From NCBI RefSeq assembly GCF_000346465.2, contig NC_034011.1, positions 8,452,040-8,516,039 of the forward strand: 64,000 bases of DNA. Direction: 5' to 3'. A program made the position numbers and the translations under genes. Below are positions 1-9,699 of this stretch, one piece after another. The DNA comes from Prunus persica. Taxonomy: Eukaryota > Streptophyta > Magnoliopsida > Rosales > Rosaceae. Below the pieces are notes generated by a model that saw only the letters and a program-made list of their open reading frames with translations, made no database searches and was not told the DNA's origin. The stretch's first letter is position 1, and every line of letters begins with the position of its first letter.

Positions 1-572
1 GCACGGACTAACTCTTTGTACTCATCACCGAGGCCATCGAGGATTTTGTCTGTGATTTCTTCTTCATCAAGGGTGGCACCAAGAAGAGCAAGATCATCGG
101 CCCGAGTTTTGATGGATTGCATAAACTCAGTGATGCTAAGCGAGCCTTTGGTGGTGTTTTTGAGTTGTTGTTTGATTTGCTTGATGCGGCCACGAGAGGG
201 TTTGGCATAGGTGTTGGCTAGAATTGTCCAGGCTTGTTTAGAGGTTTTGGCTTGAGCTATGAAGGAGATAATGGTGGGTGAAAGGGAGCCAATAATGGCA
301 TTGAGAATCAGTTGGTCTTGTCGGATCCATAGACTGTAACTGGGATTGGGGCTGGTGGTATTGTCTTGGGTCAAGGTGGCTGGTGGGCATGGTTTGGAGC
401 CATCAATATAGCCAAGAAGATCATAGCCAATGAAGAGGGATTGGAATTGTAGTTTCCAGGAGAGGTAATTGGTAGAGGAGAGTTTGAGAGGAGCTTGAGC
501 AGCAACGTTGATGCTGATGAGAGTTTGATGTGTGGCATTGGTGTTTAGGATGGTTGCAGACTCGGTAGCCAT
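1..572 (-). CDS. Copia retrotransposon Gag, N-terminal part (cut by window edge)
   Basis: Reading the minus strand from the ATG at 572 gives about 190 codons without a stop up to the window edge. The translation has the layout of plant Copia Gag: an N-terminal 'KLSSTNYLSWK' followed by 'LFIGYDLLGYIDGS', then 'SLWIRQDQLILNAIIGSL' and 'TILANTYAKPSRGRIKQIK', which match the UBN2/retrotran_gag region. Gag packages the element RNA into cytoplasmic particles. The ATG is 57 bp inside the primer-binding site at 629-638, which fixes the start. The frame is undamaged, so the element may be young. Protease, integrase and reverse transcriptase would lie beyond position 1. Confidence 0.85.
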   Translation of the reverse strand, partial: MATESATILNTNATHQTLISINVAAQAPLKLSSTNYLSWKLQFQSLFIGYDLLGYIDGSKPCPPATLTQDNTTSPNPSYSLWIRQDQLILNAIIGSLSPTIISFIAQAKTSKQAWTILANTYAKPSRGRIKQIKQQLKNTTKGSLSITEFMQSIKTRADDLALLGATLDEEEITDKILDGLGDEYKELVR

Positions 573-628
573 GAGTGCGGAAGAACAGGGGAAACGATAA
601 GAAAGTGAGAGATGGATCGGCTTAGACT

Positions 629-638
629 CCTGATACCA
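629..638 (-). other. Primer-binding site (initiator tRNA-Met type)
   Basis: The minus strand reads TGGTATCAGG two bases after the LTR end, close to the usual plant Copia site TGGTATCAGA. It would prime minus-strand DNA synthesis of the element. Confidence 0.75.
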
Positions 639-640
639 TA

Positions 641-890
641 TGAGATTGAGGAAATCAACTTTAACTTTCATATACACTTTGCAGCTATTAAATACACATA
701 GGAATAACAAACACTTGTTTGAAATCCTAATAGATAAAGCACTTCGAAACTATCTCCTAACTCTAAGGAACAGCTATACAAACTAGAGAAACTAACGGGC
801 TAAGATTATCTGTACAGTGAATTCAAAAATAAGTAAACTAACGAACTAATACAAGTTGTTACAATCCTCTGATAGTTAGAATATGTAACA
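641..890 (-). mobile_element. 5' LTR of the minus-strand Copia element
   Basis: On the minus strand the segment starts TGTTACATATTC at 890 and ends CAATCTCA at 641, the TG...CA ends expected of an LTR. It is 250 bp long. It lies directly upstream of a tRNA-Met-type primer-binding site and the gag start. The right-hand target duplication should be gtaag at 891-895; its partner is outside the window. The LTR sits in intron 1 of the cysteine protease gene. Confidence 0.75.
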
Positions 891-961
891 GTAAGAAAGT
901 TTTAAAGGAGAATACATAATGTTTCTCTAGTGTAATAAAAATTGGCAAGAAGCTTAATTAC

Positions 962-1409
962 CACATTGGCCTTGGTCCTTGATGGGTGTCACGGCTCCTT
1001 TCTTTCTCCAGTCCATAGTAGTCGGCATTGATGATGTTGCATTTTCATATTTGAAAGAAGTCGTCTTTGTGGAACACTCATGCCCCTTGAATCGATTTCG
1101 TGACGCTTTGAACTCATCATTTGTAAGGTCTGCAAATTGATTCACACTTAGTTTGTATAGTTTGTTTGCATCCTCATTGGAAGATTCTATATATGCCACA
1201 TTTTCCTTGAATATGTTGAAACGTTTCTCCTTCTCCCTAATGTCATTATATGTGCGTGCATAACGAGCCATCCATTGCTCGTGTCTTCCATACATGGATG
1301 CATCTTGGAGACTACGAGAAGTGGCTTCAGAAGACCATGTCCTCAACATGATGAGGATCAACGCCAAACAAACACATATTTTGCCCTGCAGCCGGCTAAT
1401 GAACTCCAT
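962..1409 (-). CDS. Papain-like cysteine protease (SAG39/SAG12 type), exon 1
   Basis: Exon 1 encodes about 149 residues. There is a hydrophobic signal peptide (about residues 1-27). It is followed by an I29 propeptide inhibitor region: 'HEQWMARYARTY' near residue 44, an ERFNIN-like helix 'KEKRFNIFKENVAYIES', and 'LSVNQFADLTNDEF'. The mature C1A domain begins at 'MPTTMDWRKKGAVTPIKDQ' and the exon stops at GQCG, just before the catalytic Cys, where this family usually has an intron. The donor reads CAATGTG|GTAATT, with the intron from 961 downward. Members are secreted or vacuolar proteases, often senescence-linked. A Copia element starts 71 bp into the intron, so exon 2 and the catalytic triad are not visible. 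Whether the gene works depends on sequence to the left. Confidence 0.85.
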
Positions 1410-1482
1410 GGTAGAAAGTTGGGATTTGGTAAAGAAGAGGAATTAATGAGCAGATATACAAAAAAAGTAGACTGCTCCGCAG

Positions 1483-1490
1483 TTATATAG
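1483..1490 (-). promoter_or_regulatory. TATA box of the cysteine protease gene
   Basis: The minus strand reads CTATATAA, 74 nt upstream of the ATG at 1409. That leaves a predicted 5' UTR of about 45 nt. Confidence 0.6.
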
Positions 1491-1784
1491 AGAATCGCCT
1501 TGCCTTCTCCGTGGCCCAAAAATTAATCGACATGCTATTCTTCGTGCCCCAAAAAATGTTCTGACATGGACAGCTTTCTATAAGTTACTAGCCATCCCAT
1601 TGTCCTTATCAATTAATAACATAAAAATTAAACATTGTCGTTTACCATAAAATAAAAGAGAAGCCATTGTAATGACTTGGTTGACCATAAACTTGTTATT
1701 TCCAATAAATTTAACACTGATAAATTTATTTATTTATTTTTTTTGTTGAAAATTTTGGGTTTTCTTGGCTTTGAAAAAGCTATG
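1491..1784. other. Protease promoter and AT-rich spacer
   Basis: No coding signal is visible. The left part must hold the protease promoter; the right part is AT-rich with T runs and leads into the inverted FLA fragment. Confidence 0.5.
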
Positions 1785-2255
1785 TCATTTTTTTGGTGTT
1801 TGTAATTTCAAAAAGGTTATCCGTTTTATGTAAGTTGTTCTCTTTTTTATTTTTTTTTGGGTTTGAAGTGTATTTTATTCTTGTGCGATTTGGTGAAGCC
1901 TGTGACCTCAAAGTTGCGACCTGAATTTATAATAGCACAGAGATGCATACAAAAATGATGCGGCCTGGCTTTATAATATGCAAACCTGATTTTTCTTTTG
2001 ACTCAAAATCAGGATCATGGAAGCCGAAGGCAAAATCGACATCAAAATTATATTTATAACAGAACCACAATCAATTGAAGACACTGCATGCATGCGGACC
2101 TGGGGCAGCTCCAATTGGTCCGCTGGCAATTGAAGTCAATGGTGCATTGGATACTGCTGCGGCTGCAATGCTGCTAGATGGGTTGCTAATTTGCACCACT
2201 GCAATGTAAGAACTTTCATCAGCGGCAACATCTGAAACTACGACTGCTTGGTTAC
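1785..2255 (-). pseudogene. Truncated inverted copy of the FLA gene 3' end
   Basis: The minus strand matches, with substitutions and gaps, the 3' part and downstream flank of the FLA gene at 3204-5111. The match runs from the end of the last FAS1 domain ('CCAAGCAGTCGTAGTT' in both) through the Ala/Ser/Pro stalk and GPI tail. It continues beyond the stop codon through 'AAATCAGGTTTGCATATT' and about 200 bp of flank. About 150 bp between the end of FAS1 and the stalk are missing: 'CAAATTAGCAA' runs straight into 'CCATCTAGCAGCATTGC'. No start or upstream domains exist, so this is a relic of an inverted duplication. Because the match extends into non-transcribed flank, it arose by DNA duplication and not by retrocopying. 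Confidence 0.85.
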
Positions 2256-2900
2256 ACTCTCATTATTGTGAAGTGTTGCCCAAGATTTGATTAATGTGAA
2301 GTTTTTTTATATATATTTTTATTTTTAATGATTGAAAAGAATAAAAGAGAGGGATTGTGATGTTTAAAGTATACAGGATTTAGGTAGTGAACTGATGAAT
2401 ATATACAAGATTTAGGTTGGTACAAAAAAACTTAAATCTGTTTAGAAGTTATTTGATGACTTATTTTAGTTTTTCATTTTCAGTGGATGTTAAAGAATTC
2501 GTAGTATTTTTTAGTGAATTTTTTGAAGTTAAGATGAAGTTTGTATAGGTCTTGAGGTTCGTATTGGGTCTGCAACGGAACACAAGAGTCAAGCGGTCGT
2601 GTCCAAATCAAGAGGTCCCAAATAGAAAAAGTGCACATAAAAACTTAAAACACTGAAAATGAAATGATGGCCATTTAATTATATATATTCTGAAGAAGAA
2701 AAAAAAAATTTGATTACTCTTGAATTGAATAGATGTGGAATTTTACTAATGTAAAATTGATGAGTTGGGAATGATTTTATGATGTGGAATTAACAAAAAA
2801 ATTTTATCAGCTGTGTAAAATTGAGATGAATAGATGTGTGGGTTCATCGAATTAATAGCTGATGTCCTCTAAAAATTTGGTCTCTTTAGTCTAGTGTCGT
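2256..2900. other. AT-rich intergenic stretch
   Basis: Short A and T runs and no open frame with coding character. No known repeat was recognised. Confidence 0.5.
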
Positions 2901-3203
2901 CGTTTGAGTAATTGACATCTAATTTTAGGCAAGAAAGTGCGAATACATTGTCAACTGGAACTCACTGATCTTTCTACAAACCTCTAGGAAATCAACTCCA
3001 CCATCCATCTCTTCCACCATTTTCAACCAAACAATAAAAAAAGTTCCTGCATATTTGGCGGCACGAAGACTTGCTCTTTTCCTCAAACATATATAAATAG
3101 ATGCCTCTTCAATCCATTGGGACGCAGGCACCTCTCTCTTGTTCTTTGTTTGTTTGTCTCGACCTTTTAATCAAGACATATATAGATATCAATTGATATC
3201 AAG
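2860..3203 (+). promoter_or_regulatory. Promoter of FLA gene 1, TATA box at 3091-3098
   Basis: The TATA box (TATAAATA context at 3091-3098) lies 106 nt upstream of the ATG. A block from about 2860 is clearly similar to 9330-9640 upstream of the second FLA gene, including GCGAATACATTGTCAACTGG-like, CACGAAGACTTGCTCTT and ATAAATAGATGCCT. The promoter was therefore duplicated with the gene, and the core survived better than its surroundings. Confidence 0.7.
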
Positions 3204-5111
3204 ATGTATTTTATCAGGCTTAACACACCCATTACTTATATCTTCCTCTCTTTCTTTTTCTTCTTCTTTTCTTCATCGTCTGCTTTCAACATCACTGAAG
3301 TTCTGAACAAGTACCCGGACTTCAGCATCTTCAACGACTACCTGACCCGAACCCAAGTTTCCAGGCAGATCAATGAGCACCCAGTCGTGACGATTCTCGC
3401 GGTCAACAATACCGCCATGTCCTCATTAGTAGGAAAATCAATGGACCTCATCAACCAAGTGATGCGCATCCACGTATTTTTGGACTACTATACCCTCAAT
3501 AAGTTGAAGAGCTTGCCATCTTCGCAGCCTTCCCAAGTGACCACACTGCTCGAATCTCCTGACCAACAACGCTACTTGAACATCACAAATGTCGGCACCC
3601 TCTCAATTGTTTCGGGTGCTGGTTCTGAGAAAGTAGGTGTCCTTCGAGATATTTATCCTGACGACATTTATAAGACATCAATTGTGGAAGTTAGCAATGT
3701 AATTATGCCTTCAAGCTTATTAACTACTTCACCCTCATCACCTTCTCCGCCATCTTCAATGCCTTCTTTGCCATCTTCGGTACCTTCTCCGCCCTCATCA
3801 GTGCCTTCTCTGCCATCTTCGGTACCTTCTCCGCCCTCATCAGTGCCTTCTTCATCCACTTTCAACATCACCAAAACTCTATTCGACTATCCAGATTTCA
3901 CCACATTCAATACCTACCTCACCGACACCCAAGTTTGTGACCAAATCAATGCAGGCTCCTCCGTCACGGTCCTTGCAGTTAACAATGCCGCCATGTCCTC
4001 TTTAGTAGGAAAATCAGCCGACATTAAGAAGAAGGTGCTAAGCCTCCATGTTATTACAGGCTACTATACCCTCAACAAATTCAGGAGCTTGCCAAATTCG
4101 CAAACAACCCAATTGAACACAATGCTCCAAGCTTCTTTCCAATCAGTAGGCTTTCAAGGCTTGTTGAACGTCACAAATGGGGACACTGTCTCACTTGTTT
4201 CCGCTTCTGGTTCTGAAAAAGCACAGCTAGTTAAAGATATATACACTGATGATTTCAAAATATCAGTGGTGGAAATTAGTAATCTAATTGTTCCTTCAGA
4301 CTCACCAACTTCACCGCCTTCATCTCCTTCTGCATCCACTTCATTGCCTCCTTCATCCACTCCTTCATCATCTCCCTTTGACATCACCAGAACTCTAACT
4401 GGAAGCCCTGATTTCAACCTCTTCAGCACCTACCTTACTCAAACCCAAGTAGCTAACCAGATCAATGAACGTAAAACCATGACAATCTTCGTTGTCAACA
4501 ATGGTGCCATGACCTCTTTAGTAGACAAACCAATGGAGATTAAGAAAAAGGTTTTGAGTCTCCACGTTATCATGGACTACTATACCGTCCAAAAGTTCCA
4601 CAACTTGCCGGTTTCGCAACCCACTCGTATAAACACACTGCTTCAAGTTACTGACCAGCCAAGTGCCCAACAAGGCTTTGTGAACGTCACAAATGGGGAC
4701 ACCATCTCGATTGTTTCAGCCGCTGGTTCAGACCAAGCAGTCGTAGTTCAAGATATTGCTGCGGATGAAAGTTCTTACATATCAGTAGTGCAAATTAGTA
4801 ATCTAATATTGCCTTCAAGCTTAACTGCGCCAACCCCATCACCTTCTTCAAACCCAGGTAAGTTGCGATCTGCAGCGCCAGTCAAGGCTCCAACTAGCAG
4901 CATTGCAGCCGCACCAAAGGTAGGAGACACTCCATCTAGCAGCATTGCAGCCGCACCAGTATCCAATGCACCAATTACCTCAATTGCCAGCGGACCAATT
5001 GGAGCTGCCCTAGCTCCGCATGTATCTGCAGTCTCTTCTATTGAATGTGCTTCTATTGTAACTATGATTTTGGTGTCGGCTTTTTCTTTGGCTTCCGTGA
5101 TCGTGATTTGA
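3204..5111 (+). CDS. Fasciclin-like arabinogalactan protein with three FAS1 domains
   Basis: This is an intronless 635-residue protein, predicted GPI-anchored at the outer face of the plasma membrane. A signal peptide (residues 1-27) precedes three FAS1 domains at about 28-171, 219-366 and 391-541. Each opens with F(N/D)IT and carries a 'YLT.TQV..QIN' segment, a 'TI.AVNN.AMSSL' strand and an 'LHV..DYYT' helix. The linkers at 172-218, 367-390 and 541-605 are Ser/Pro/Ala-rich, the substrate for hydroxyproline arabinogalactan glycosylation. The last 25 residues are hydrophobic with small residues before them, as in a GPI-attachment signal. The domains resemble those of the FLA3/5/14 group, whose usual members have only one FAS1 domain. 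The ATG follows a TATA box at a normal distance and the same start context recurs in the second gene. Proposed roles for such proteins are cell-wall adhesion or signalling; the exact role is not known. Confidence 0.9.
   Translation: MYFIRLNTPITYIFLSFFFFFFSSSSAFNITEVLNKYPDFSIFNDYLTRTQVSRQINEHPVVTILAVNNTAMSSLVGKSMDLINQVMRIHVFLDYYTLNKLKSLPSSQPSQVTTLLESPDQQRYLNITNVGTLSIVSGAGSEKVGVLRDIYPDDIYKTSIVEVSNVIMPSSLLTTSPSSPSPPSSMPSLPSSVPSPPSSVPSLPSSVPSPPSSVPSSSTFNITKTLFDYPDFTTFNTYLTDTQVCDQINAGSSVTVLAVNNAAMSSLVGKSADIKKKVLSLHVITGYYTLNKFRSLPNSQTTQLNTMLQASFQSVGFQGLLNVTNGDTVSLVSASGSEKAQLVKDIYTDDFKISVVEISNLIVPSDSPTSPPSSPSASTSLPPSSTPSSSPFDITRTLTGSPDFNLFSTYLTQTQVANQINERKTMTIFVVNNGAMTSLVDKPMEIKKKVLSLHVIMDYYTVQKFHNLPVSQPTRINTLLQVTDQPSAQQGFVNVTNGDTISIVSAAGSDQAVVVQDIAADESSYISVVQISNLILPSSLTAPTPSPSSNPGKLRSAAPVKAPTSSIAAAPKVGDTPSSSIAAAPVSNAPITSIASGPIGAALAPHVSAVSSIECASIVTMILVSAFSLASVIVI
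3771..3854 (+). repeat. 42-bp tandem repeat in the FLA linker (two copies)
   Basis: Two almost identical 42-bp units encode the Ser/Pro linker between FAS1 domains 1 and 2 (repeating PSPPSSVPSLPSSV). Length is a multiple of three, so unit gain or loss keeps the frame. Confidence 0.8.
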
Positions 5112-5385
5112 GTCACAAGAAAAATCAGGTTTGCATATTATAAAGCCAGGCTCCATCATTTTTGTATGCATCTCCACTATTATAAATTCAGGTCACAACT
5201 TTGAGTTCACAGAGTTTACCAAAACAAGCAAGACAAAAATACACCTCAAACCTAAAAAAGAAAAAAAAGAAAAAAACAAAGAGAGCAACTTCAATGAAAC
5301 TGGCAACCTTTTCCAATGTGGGAAGATGTCATGTCAAAAAGAAAAATGGTGTAAGCGAGATGTTTTTTGCATCGTAGCCAAGTAG
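5112..5385 (+). repeat. FLA 3' flank, partner of the inverted copy at 1785-2255
   Basis: The 3' UTR and flank of the FLA gene. The stretch up to about 5340 is repeated in inverted orientation at 1785-2010, including the 'GCATATTATAAAGCCAGG' and 'ATTATAAATTCAGGTC' segments. The short open frame at 5131-5385 lies entirely in this flank and is not supported as a gene. Confidence 0.75.
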
Positions 5386-5989
5386 AGTTTTGCATTTGGA
5401 AGAAATTTAATCATCAACATTTCAATCGTTTTGGGGACCTTCCCGTCCTTTCCTTACTCATAATGATTCTGCAAGAAAACAATGACATAATAAAAAATTT
5501 AGTAAATTGAGCTTAGACCCATAAAATTCATTTTAAATCACCTACAACTCTTTCCTTTAGTTTTCTATGTAAAAAACCCAAAATTTTCAAATAATACCCG
5601 ATGACTAGGATTCAACTAAGCAAGTTACCTAATATAACTTAAAATTTAATTTATTGTATTTTTCAGATTCCAAAACTACCCCTATTTATAAGTTAATGTG
5701 TTATGGGGGGGTGTATCTAATGACACCTGTTGAATTTGAAAATATCTCCAATATTTGTAAAGGACGTAGGAACTAATTTAGAAACTTATTTGAAATTAAA
5801 TATTAAATTCTACATTAAAGTATTAGTAATCTATTTTTGAATTAATGGTGTTTTCCTTCTATGAATTACGACTAGTGATCTATTTAAAGTATTAATAATT
5901 TAACTTCACAAATTTAGGAATTAATATTGTTTTCTTTTTATGAATTATACGACCATTATTCTTTTTTATTATAGTTTTATGAATAATAG
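5386..5989. other. Intergenic, no gene seen
   Basis: AT-rich spacer without open frames of coding character. Confidence 0.5.
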
Positions 5990-6590
5990 TGTACATTCTA
6001 ATTATGTTGAAAAATAATTTGATAATCTATTTATTGTTTTGTTTTTAAAACTTTTTTTTAATGAACCTATTTTTTCTCCAAATATTGTACCTATTTTTTT
6101 CTTTATTACTTGTTTTATAAAAAATAATTTGATCATCTTTTTATTATTTGTTTTATGAATTTTTTTTTAAATGAGCCTATTTTTTCTCTCAAAATAATGT
6201 ACATATTTTTTTCCTCTAATAATGTACCTATTTTTTTTCTAAATAATGTACCTATTTTTTCTCTCAAAATAATACCTATTTTTTCCCCGAAACAATTTAC
6301 CTGGTATAATAAACCTACTTTTTTCCTCTAAGATGTACCTTTTTTTTCTCTAATAATGTATACCTAGTAAAACAATTTACCTAGTATAATGAATTTATTT
6401 TTTTCTTCTAAGTAATGTACCTATTTTTAATTTATAAAAAAATGTGCATAAATTTCAATTATACAACGTACCTATGTTCTATAAATTATTGTGTACCTAT
6501 TTTTAATTTATGAAAAATGTACGAAAATTTCAATTACAAAGTAATTGACCTATTTTTGTTAATTTTTTTGGGTAAATACTATACCTATAT
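5990..6590. repeat. Degenerate AT-rich tandem repeat
   Basis: The motif AATGTACCTATTTTTT recurs about a dozen times at irregular spacing (for example near 6226, 6247, 6415 and 6491), mixed with TATAATGAA-like variants. Units have decayed and no single period holds throughout. Confidence 0.65.
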
Positions 6591-7530
6591 TTTTATACGT
6601 ATATATTTATATTTATATTTTTCATATGTACATTATTGGATATGTAATTTACATATCCTTTTTATTTGCAATTTTAAGGGGCCATACATTAGAGGGAATG
6701 GCAACCAAAAGAAATGAGGTGATTGATATGCTATTAATAGGGAGTTTTAATTACAATTATGGCAATTAATGAAAGGCTTAGAATAAATTATAAATAAAAT
6801 ATGAAGTCTGATGGCAAAGATGTAAAAATATAGGAATACTACGACCTCTTATATCCTACCGGTCATTTAAGTTTGAAATTGGGTTTTACACATAGATTTA
6901 TAGAATGATGGGTATATGTCTAGGAAATAGAAATTCTAAGGACCTATATTGGACAATCAAGATCGAACGAAGAAAAACCAAAAAATAATAATAATAATAA
7001 TAGAGAGAGAAGGCCTCTGTTGAAATGTATGCATGTCACATGCCTCATCATATGTACCATCACAAACAATAGACAAAAAATCGTAGTTTAAAAATATTCT
7101 TTTTCCTACAATGCAAATTCAATATTTTGATAAGTTCAATAAACGAGAAGGAACTTGTTAGAACATTTGATCAAGAGAAAATGCAATGGAAAGTTAGACG
7201 CCCGTTGTAAAGAGTTCCGCCAATTAACTTATAATTTTGCGACTGCTTACCATTCACGCGAACATTTGAAGGATTTGTGTTTAGTTATAGTTTCCTATTA
7301 TGTAAGTTTGGAACTACCAATTTCTAAGGTTTTTTTCCTTCTAAAACGAGCATTTTGTTTTACAAAATTCGACGTTTTCTTGCTTTTCTTTGTTGAACCT
7401 TTACGGTCTACCCTCTTTCTCGATATCCCAATTCTAGCGGTCGTTAGCAGAAGTAGAGATAGGGGGAGGTAGGAATGGAACAGAGAAAAACATTGTCTTT
7501 GCTGTTGTTGGGAATGAACGAACGCACTCA
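6591..7530. other. Intergenic, no gene seen
   Basis: AT-rich DNA with a short ATA run near 6985. Short open frames here lack similarity to anything I recognise. Confidence 0.45.
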
Positions 7531-7576
7531 GGGCGTCCCCCCCGCAGCCCAAAAAGCGTAGGGGGGAGGGACGCCC
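7531..7576. repeat. GC-rich inverted repeat (hairpin)
   Basis: GGGCGTCCCCCCC at 7531-7543 pairs with GGGGGGAGGGACGCCC at 7561-7576 apart from one unpaired base, with a loop of about 17 nt. It stands in a GC-rich island of about 150 bp within AT-rich DNA. Confidence 0.6.
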
Positions 7577-7658
7577 AATGCGGGAGTGAGTGAATGACCC
7601 AATGTGTGTGGCCTAGTGCTTTATGCCTTTTCTTAAGGATCTCTAAACGCATTCTTTC

Positions 7659-7907
7659 TTATAGACTGCCTCTCAGTAGGAAGAACAACTGTAAGTAGAA
7701 GTTCCTATTAATGAGGCTTTCTTTATGGGCAGTGTAATTGGGGAGTAAGGTAGTGAGGACGTTTATCTTCTTGATATCAACACTCGTATACTGTTCAATT
7801 ATTTTTGCAATTAATACATGAATCTTCTTGATATATTCAACTACAATTAGGGAAGGCTTTTCCTTTAGTTCAACAACTTTTAATATCCTCATCGTTTTAT
7901 CACTCAA
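7659..7907 (-). pseudogene. Possible Copia Gag fragment
   Basis: The minus-strand translation has the rhythm of a Copia Gag mid-region: a helix 'VVEYIKKIHVLIAKI' followed by 'INVLTTLLPNYTAHKESL', comparable to the usual 'LLxSLPxxY' segment. No LTR, primer site or other domain is seen next to it. The assignment is weak. Confidence 0.3.
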
Positions 7908-9329
7908 CTTTTATCTCATTGGAATTATCTTTTTCTAGCTACGTTTATTTGGGAAAAAAAAAAAAGTATTCTCTAGAATATTCGATCACGTGAAATGACA
8001 AGAAATTTGAAAAACTGTGTCAGAAGCCGTTTCGGTTAGCTTTAAATTTTTGTAAGTGCTACATCTGTGGTTTTTGTAACTTCACGTGAAACCAGTGAAC
8101 AATTTGTCTGTAGTTAATCAAGCCTTGATCCACCATTGATTTTATCGACCAAGTTTTTTCTTATAAATACCTTTCTCGCCAACCTTCTTTCCAAATATTG
8201 TACATAGCTCATAAGTTCATAGTTTTTTCCTTTGTTCATGGTTACCAATTTAGAACTGGAGAATCTGATCTTATATTTTACTGGGAGGAGGAAGAAGTGG
8301 AGAAAGAGGGGAAGGGAAAAACAAAAGGGGAGAGGTAAACTTGAGAGGCTGTTAAATATACTTAGATTAAGAAACTTATCTTATTGTAGAAATGCGTGGC
8401 ATGGGAGAAATGGGAATTTGAGAGATGCTCTGGTAAGACAAGGCACCTAAGAAGGCATTTCCATTGGAAAATCTAGCCGCCCTCTTTGAAGGGTTTTGCG
8501 GTGCAGTTTCTGCAGGCATCAAAGGTTTTGTGTTGGCCATTTTTGCAGAGGTGACCACAGGCTTGATGTCCCTACTACTTACATGGAATTTACACAAGTT
8601 CAGATCTTTGAGGAAGAATGGACGATACAAGAGTTGAATTCAAGTGAATGTCACAGGTCAAAGCAAACTAAATACAAAGAGAGTCTTAATTAGAAGGGAT
8701 TTCAATATGAAACTAGCAAGTGGTCTTAAAATTAATGTTACTGCAGTCATGAATGTATTGTGGTAATCCTTGAAAGTACGTATATTCCTGTATATATTTG
8801 TATAAATATACACTCGTGTATGGCCATATAATAAATTCAGCATAGTACGAGGCAGAATTTTAGATATGTTATGTATTCTAAGAATCAGAAATCTTGCCTA
8901 ACTTGTTTCAAGTGCCACATTATGCTGAACAAAAAAACATGAGCAACACTTCTGTTTTGATCCTTTATTTACCTATTCATTGGTTTACCAGAAAACAAAT
9001 TGGTAGGTAAATAAAGGAAAATTTCTAGTATTTAGTTAATTTCTTAATGCAATTTCAGATTAAAAACTCTATCAGTCTACTATGTAAAAAATAAAAATAA
9101 AAATAAAATAAAAATAAAAATAATTTTTACAATGAGTAGTTTAGATACTTGGAATTGACTCTGCAATAACAACTTAATTAACAAATCTGTCGTACTTTTT
9201 TTTTTCTTTTCATATGTTCTTATATATACATATGTATTTTGATCAATCTATCTTCAAACAGAAATTGAGGTAACTTATATAATACGAACAAAAAAAAATG
9301 ACACATCAATATGTGATAACATGTAAGCC
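7908..9329. other. Intergenic with unexplained short frames
   Basis: AT-rich. A minus-strand frame at 8376-8630 (84 codons) is less AT-rich than its surroundings but matches nothing I recognise. A pure AAAAT-type run lies at about 9085-9122. No gene is supported. Confidence 0.4.
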
Positions 9330-9699
9330 GCTGATGTCCTCCAAAACAATGGTCTTGTTTCTGAGATAACATCTATTTTTAGGCATTAAGTACGAATACC
9401 AATACTAGGACTGAATCTGATGACAAACTTAGAAATCAAATTCAACATCTATAATCTATTTTAAGACATTAAGTGGGAGGAAGTGCGAATCCATTGTCAA
9501 CTGGGACTGACTCTTCCTACAAACTTAGCAATCAACTTTACCAACCATCTTTCTGCATCATTTTCAACCAAGGAAAACATGTTCCTGCAAATCTGGCAGG
9601 ACGAAGACTTGCTCTTCCTCAAACACATATAAATAGATGCCTTTTGAATCCACTCGTTCAAATTCCTTGCCTGATCGTTTGCTTCTCTGTGAAATCAAG
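9330..9699 (+). promoter_or_regulatory. Promoter of FLA gene 2, TATA box at 9628-9635
   Basis: TATAAATA at 9628-9635 lies 72 nt upstream of the ATG at 9700. The block is the duplicated counterpart of 2860-3203. The upstream ATG at 9637 is only two bases after the TATA box and so precedes any plausible transcription start, which argues for 9700 as the start codon. Confidence 0.7.

Noticed and set aside
3668..5116. Antisense Glu/Gly-rich frames over the FLA linkers
   Set aside because: Mirror images of the Ser/Pro linker codons; the sense frame is clearly the real gene.
9637..9699. Upstream in-frame start codon for the second FLA gene
   Set aside because: It is only two bases after the TATA box, so it precedes the transcription start; 9700 aligns with the other gene's start.
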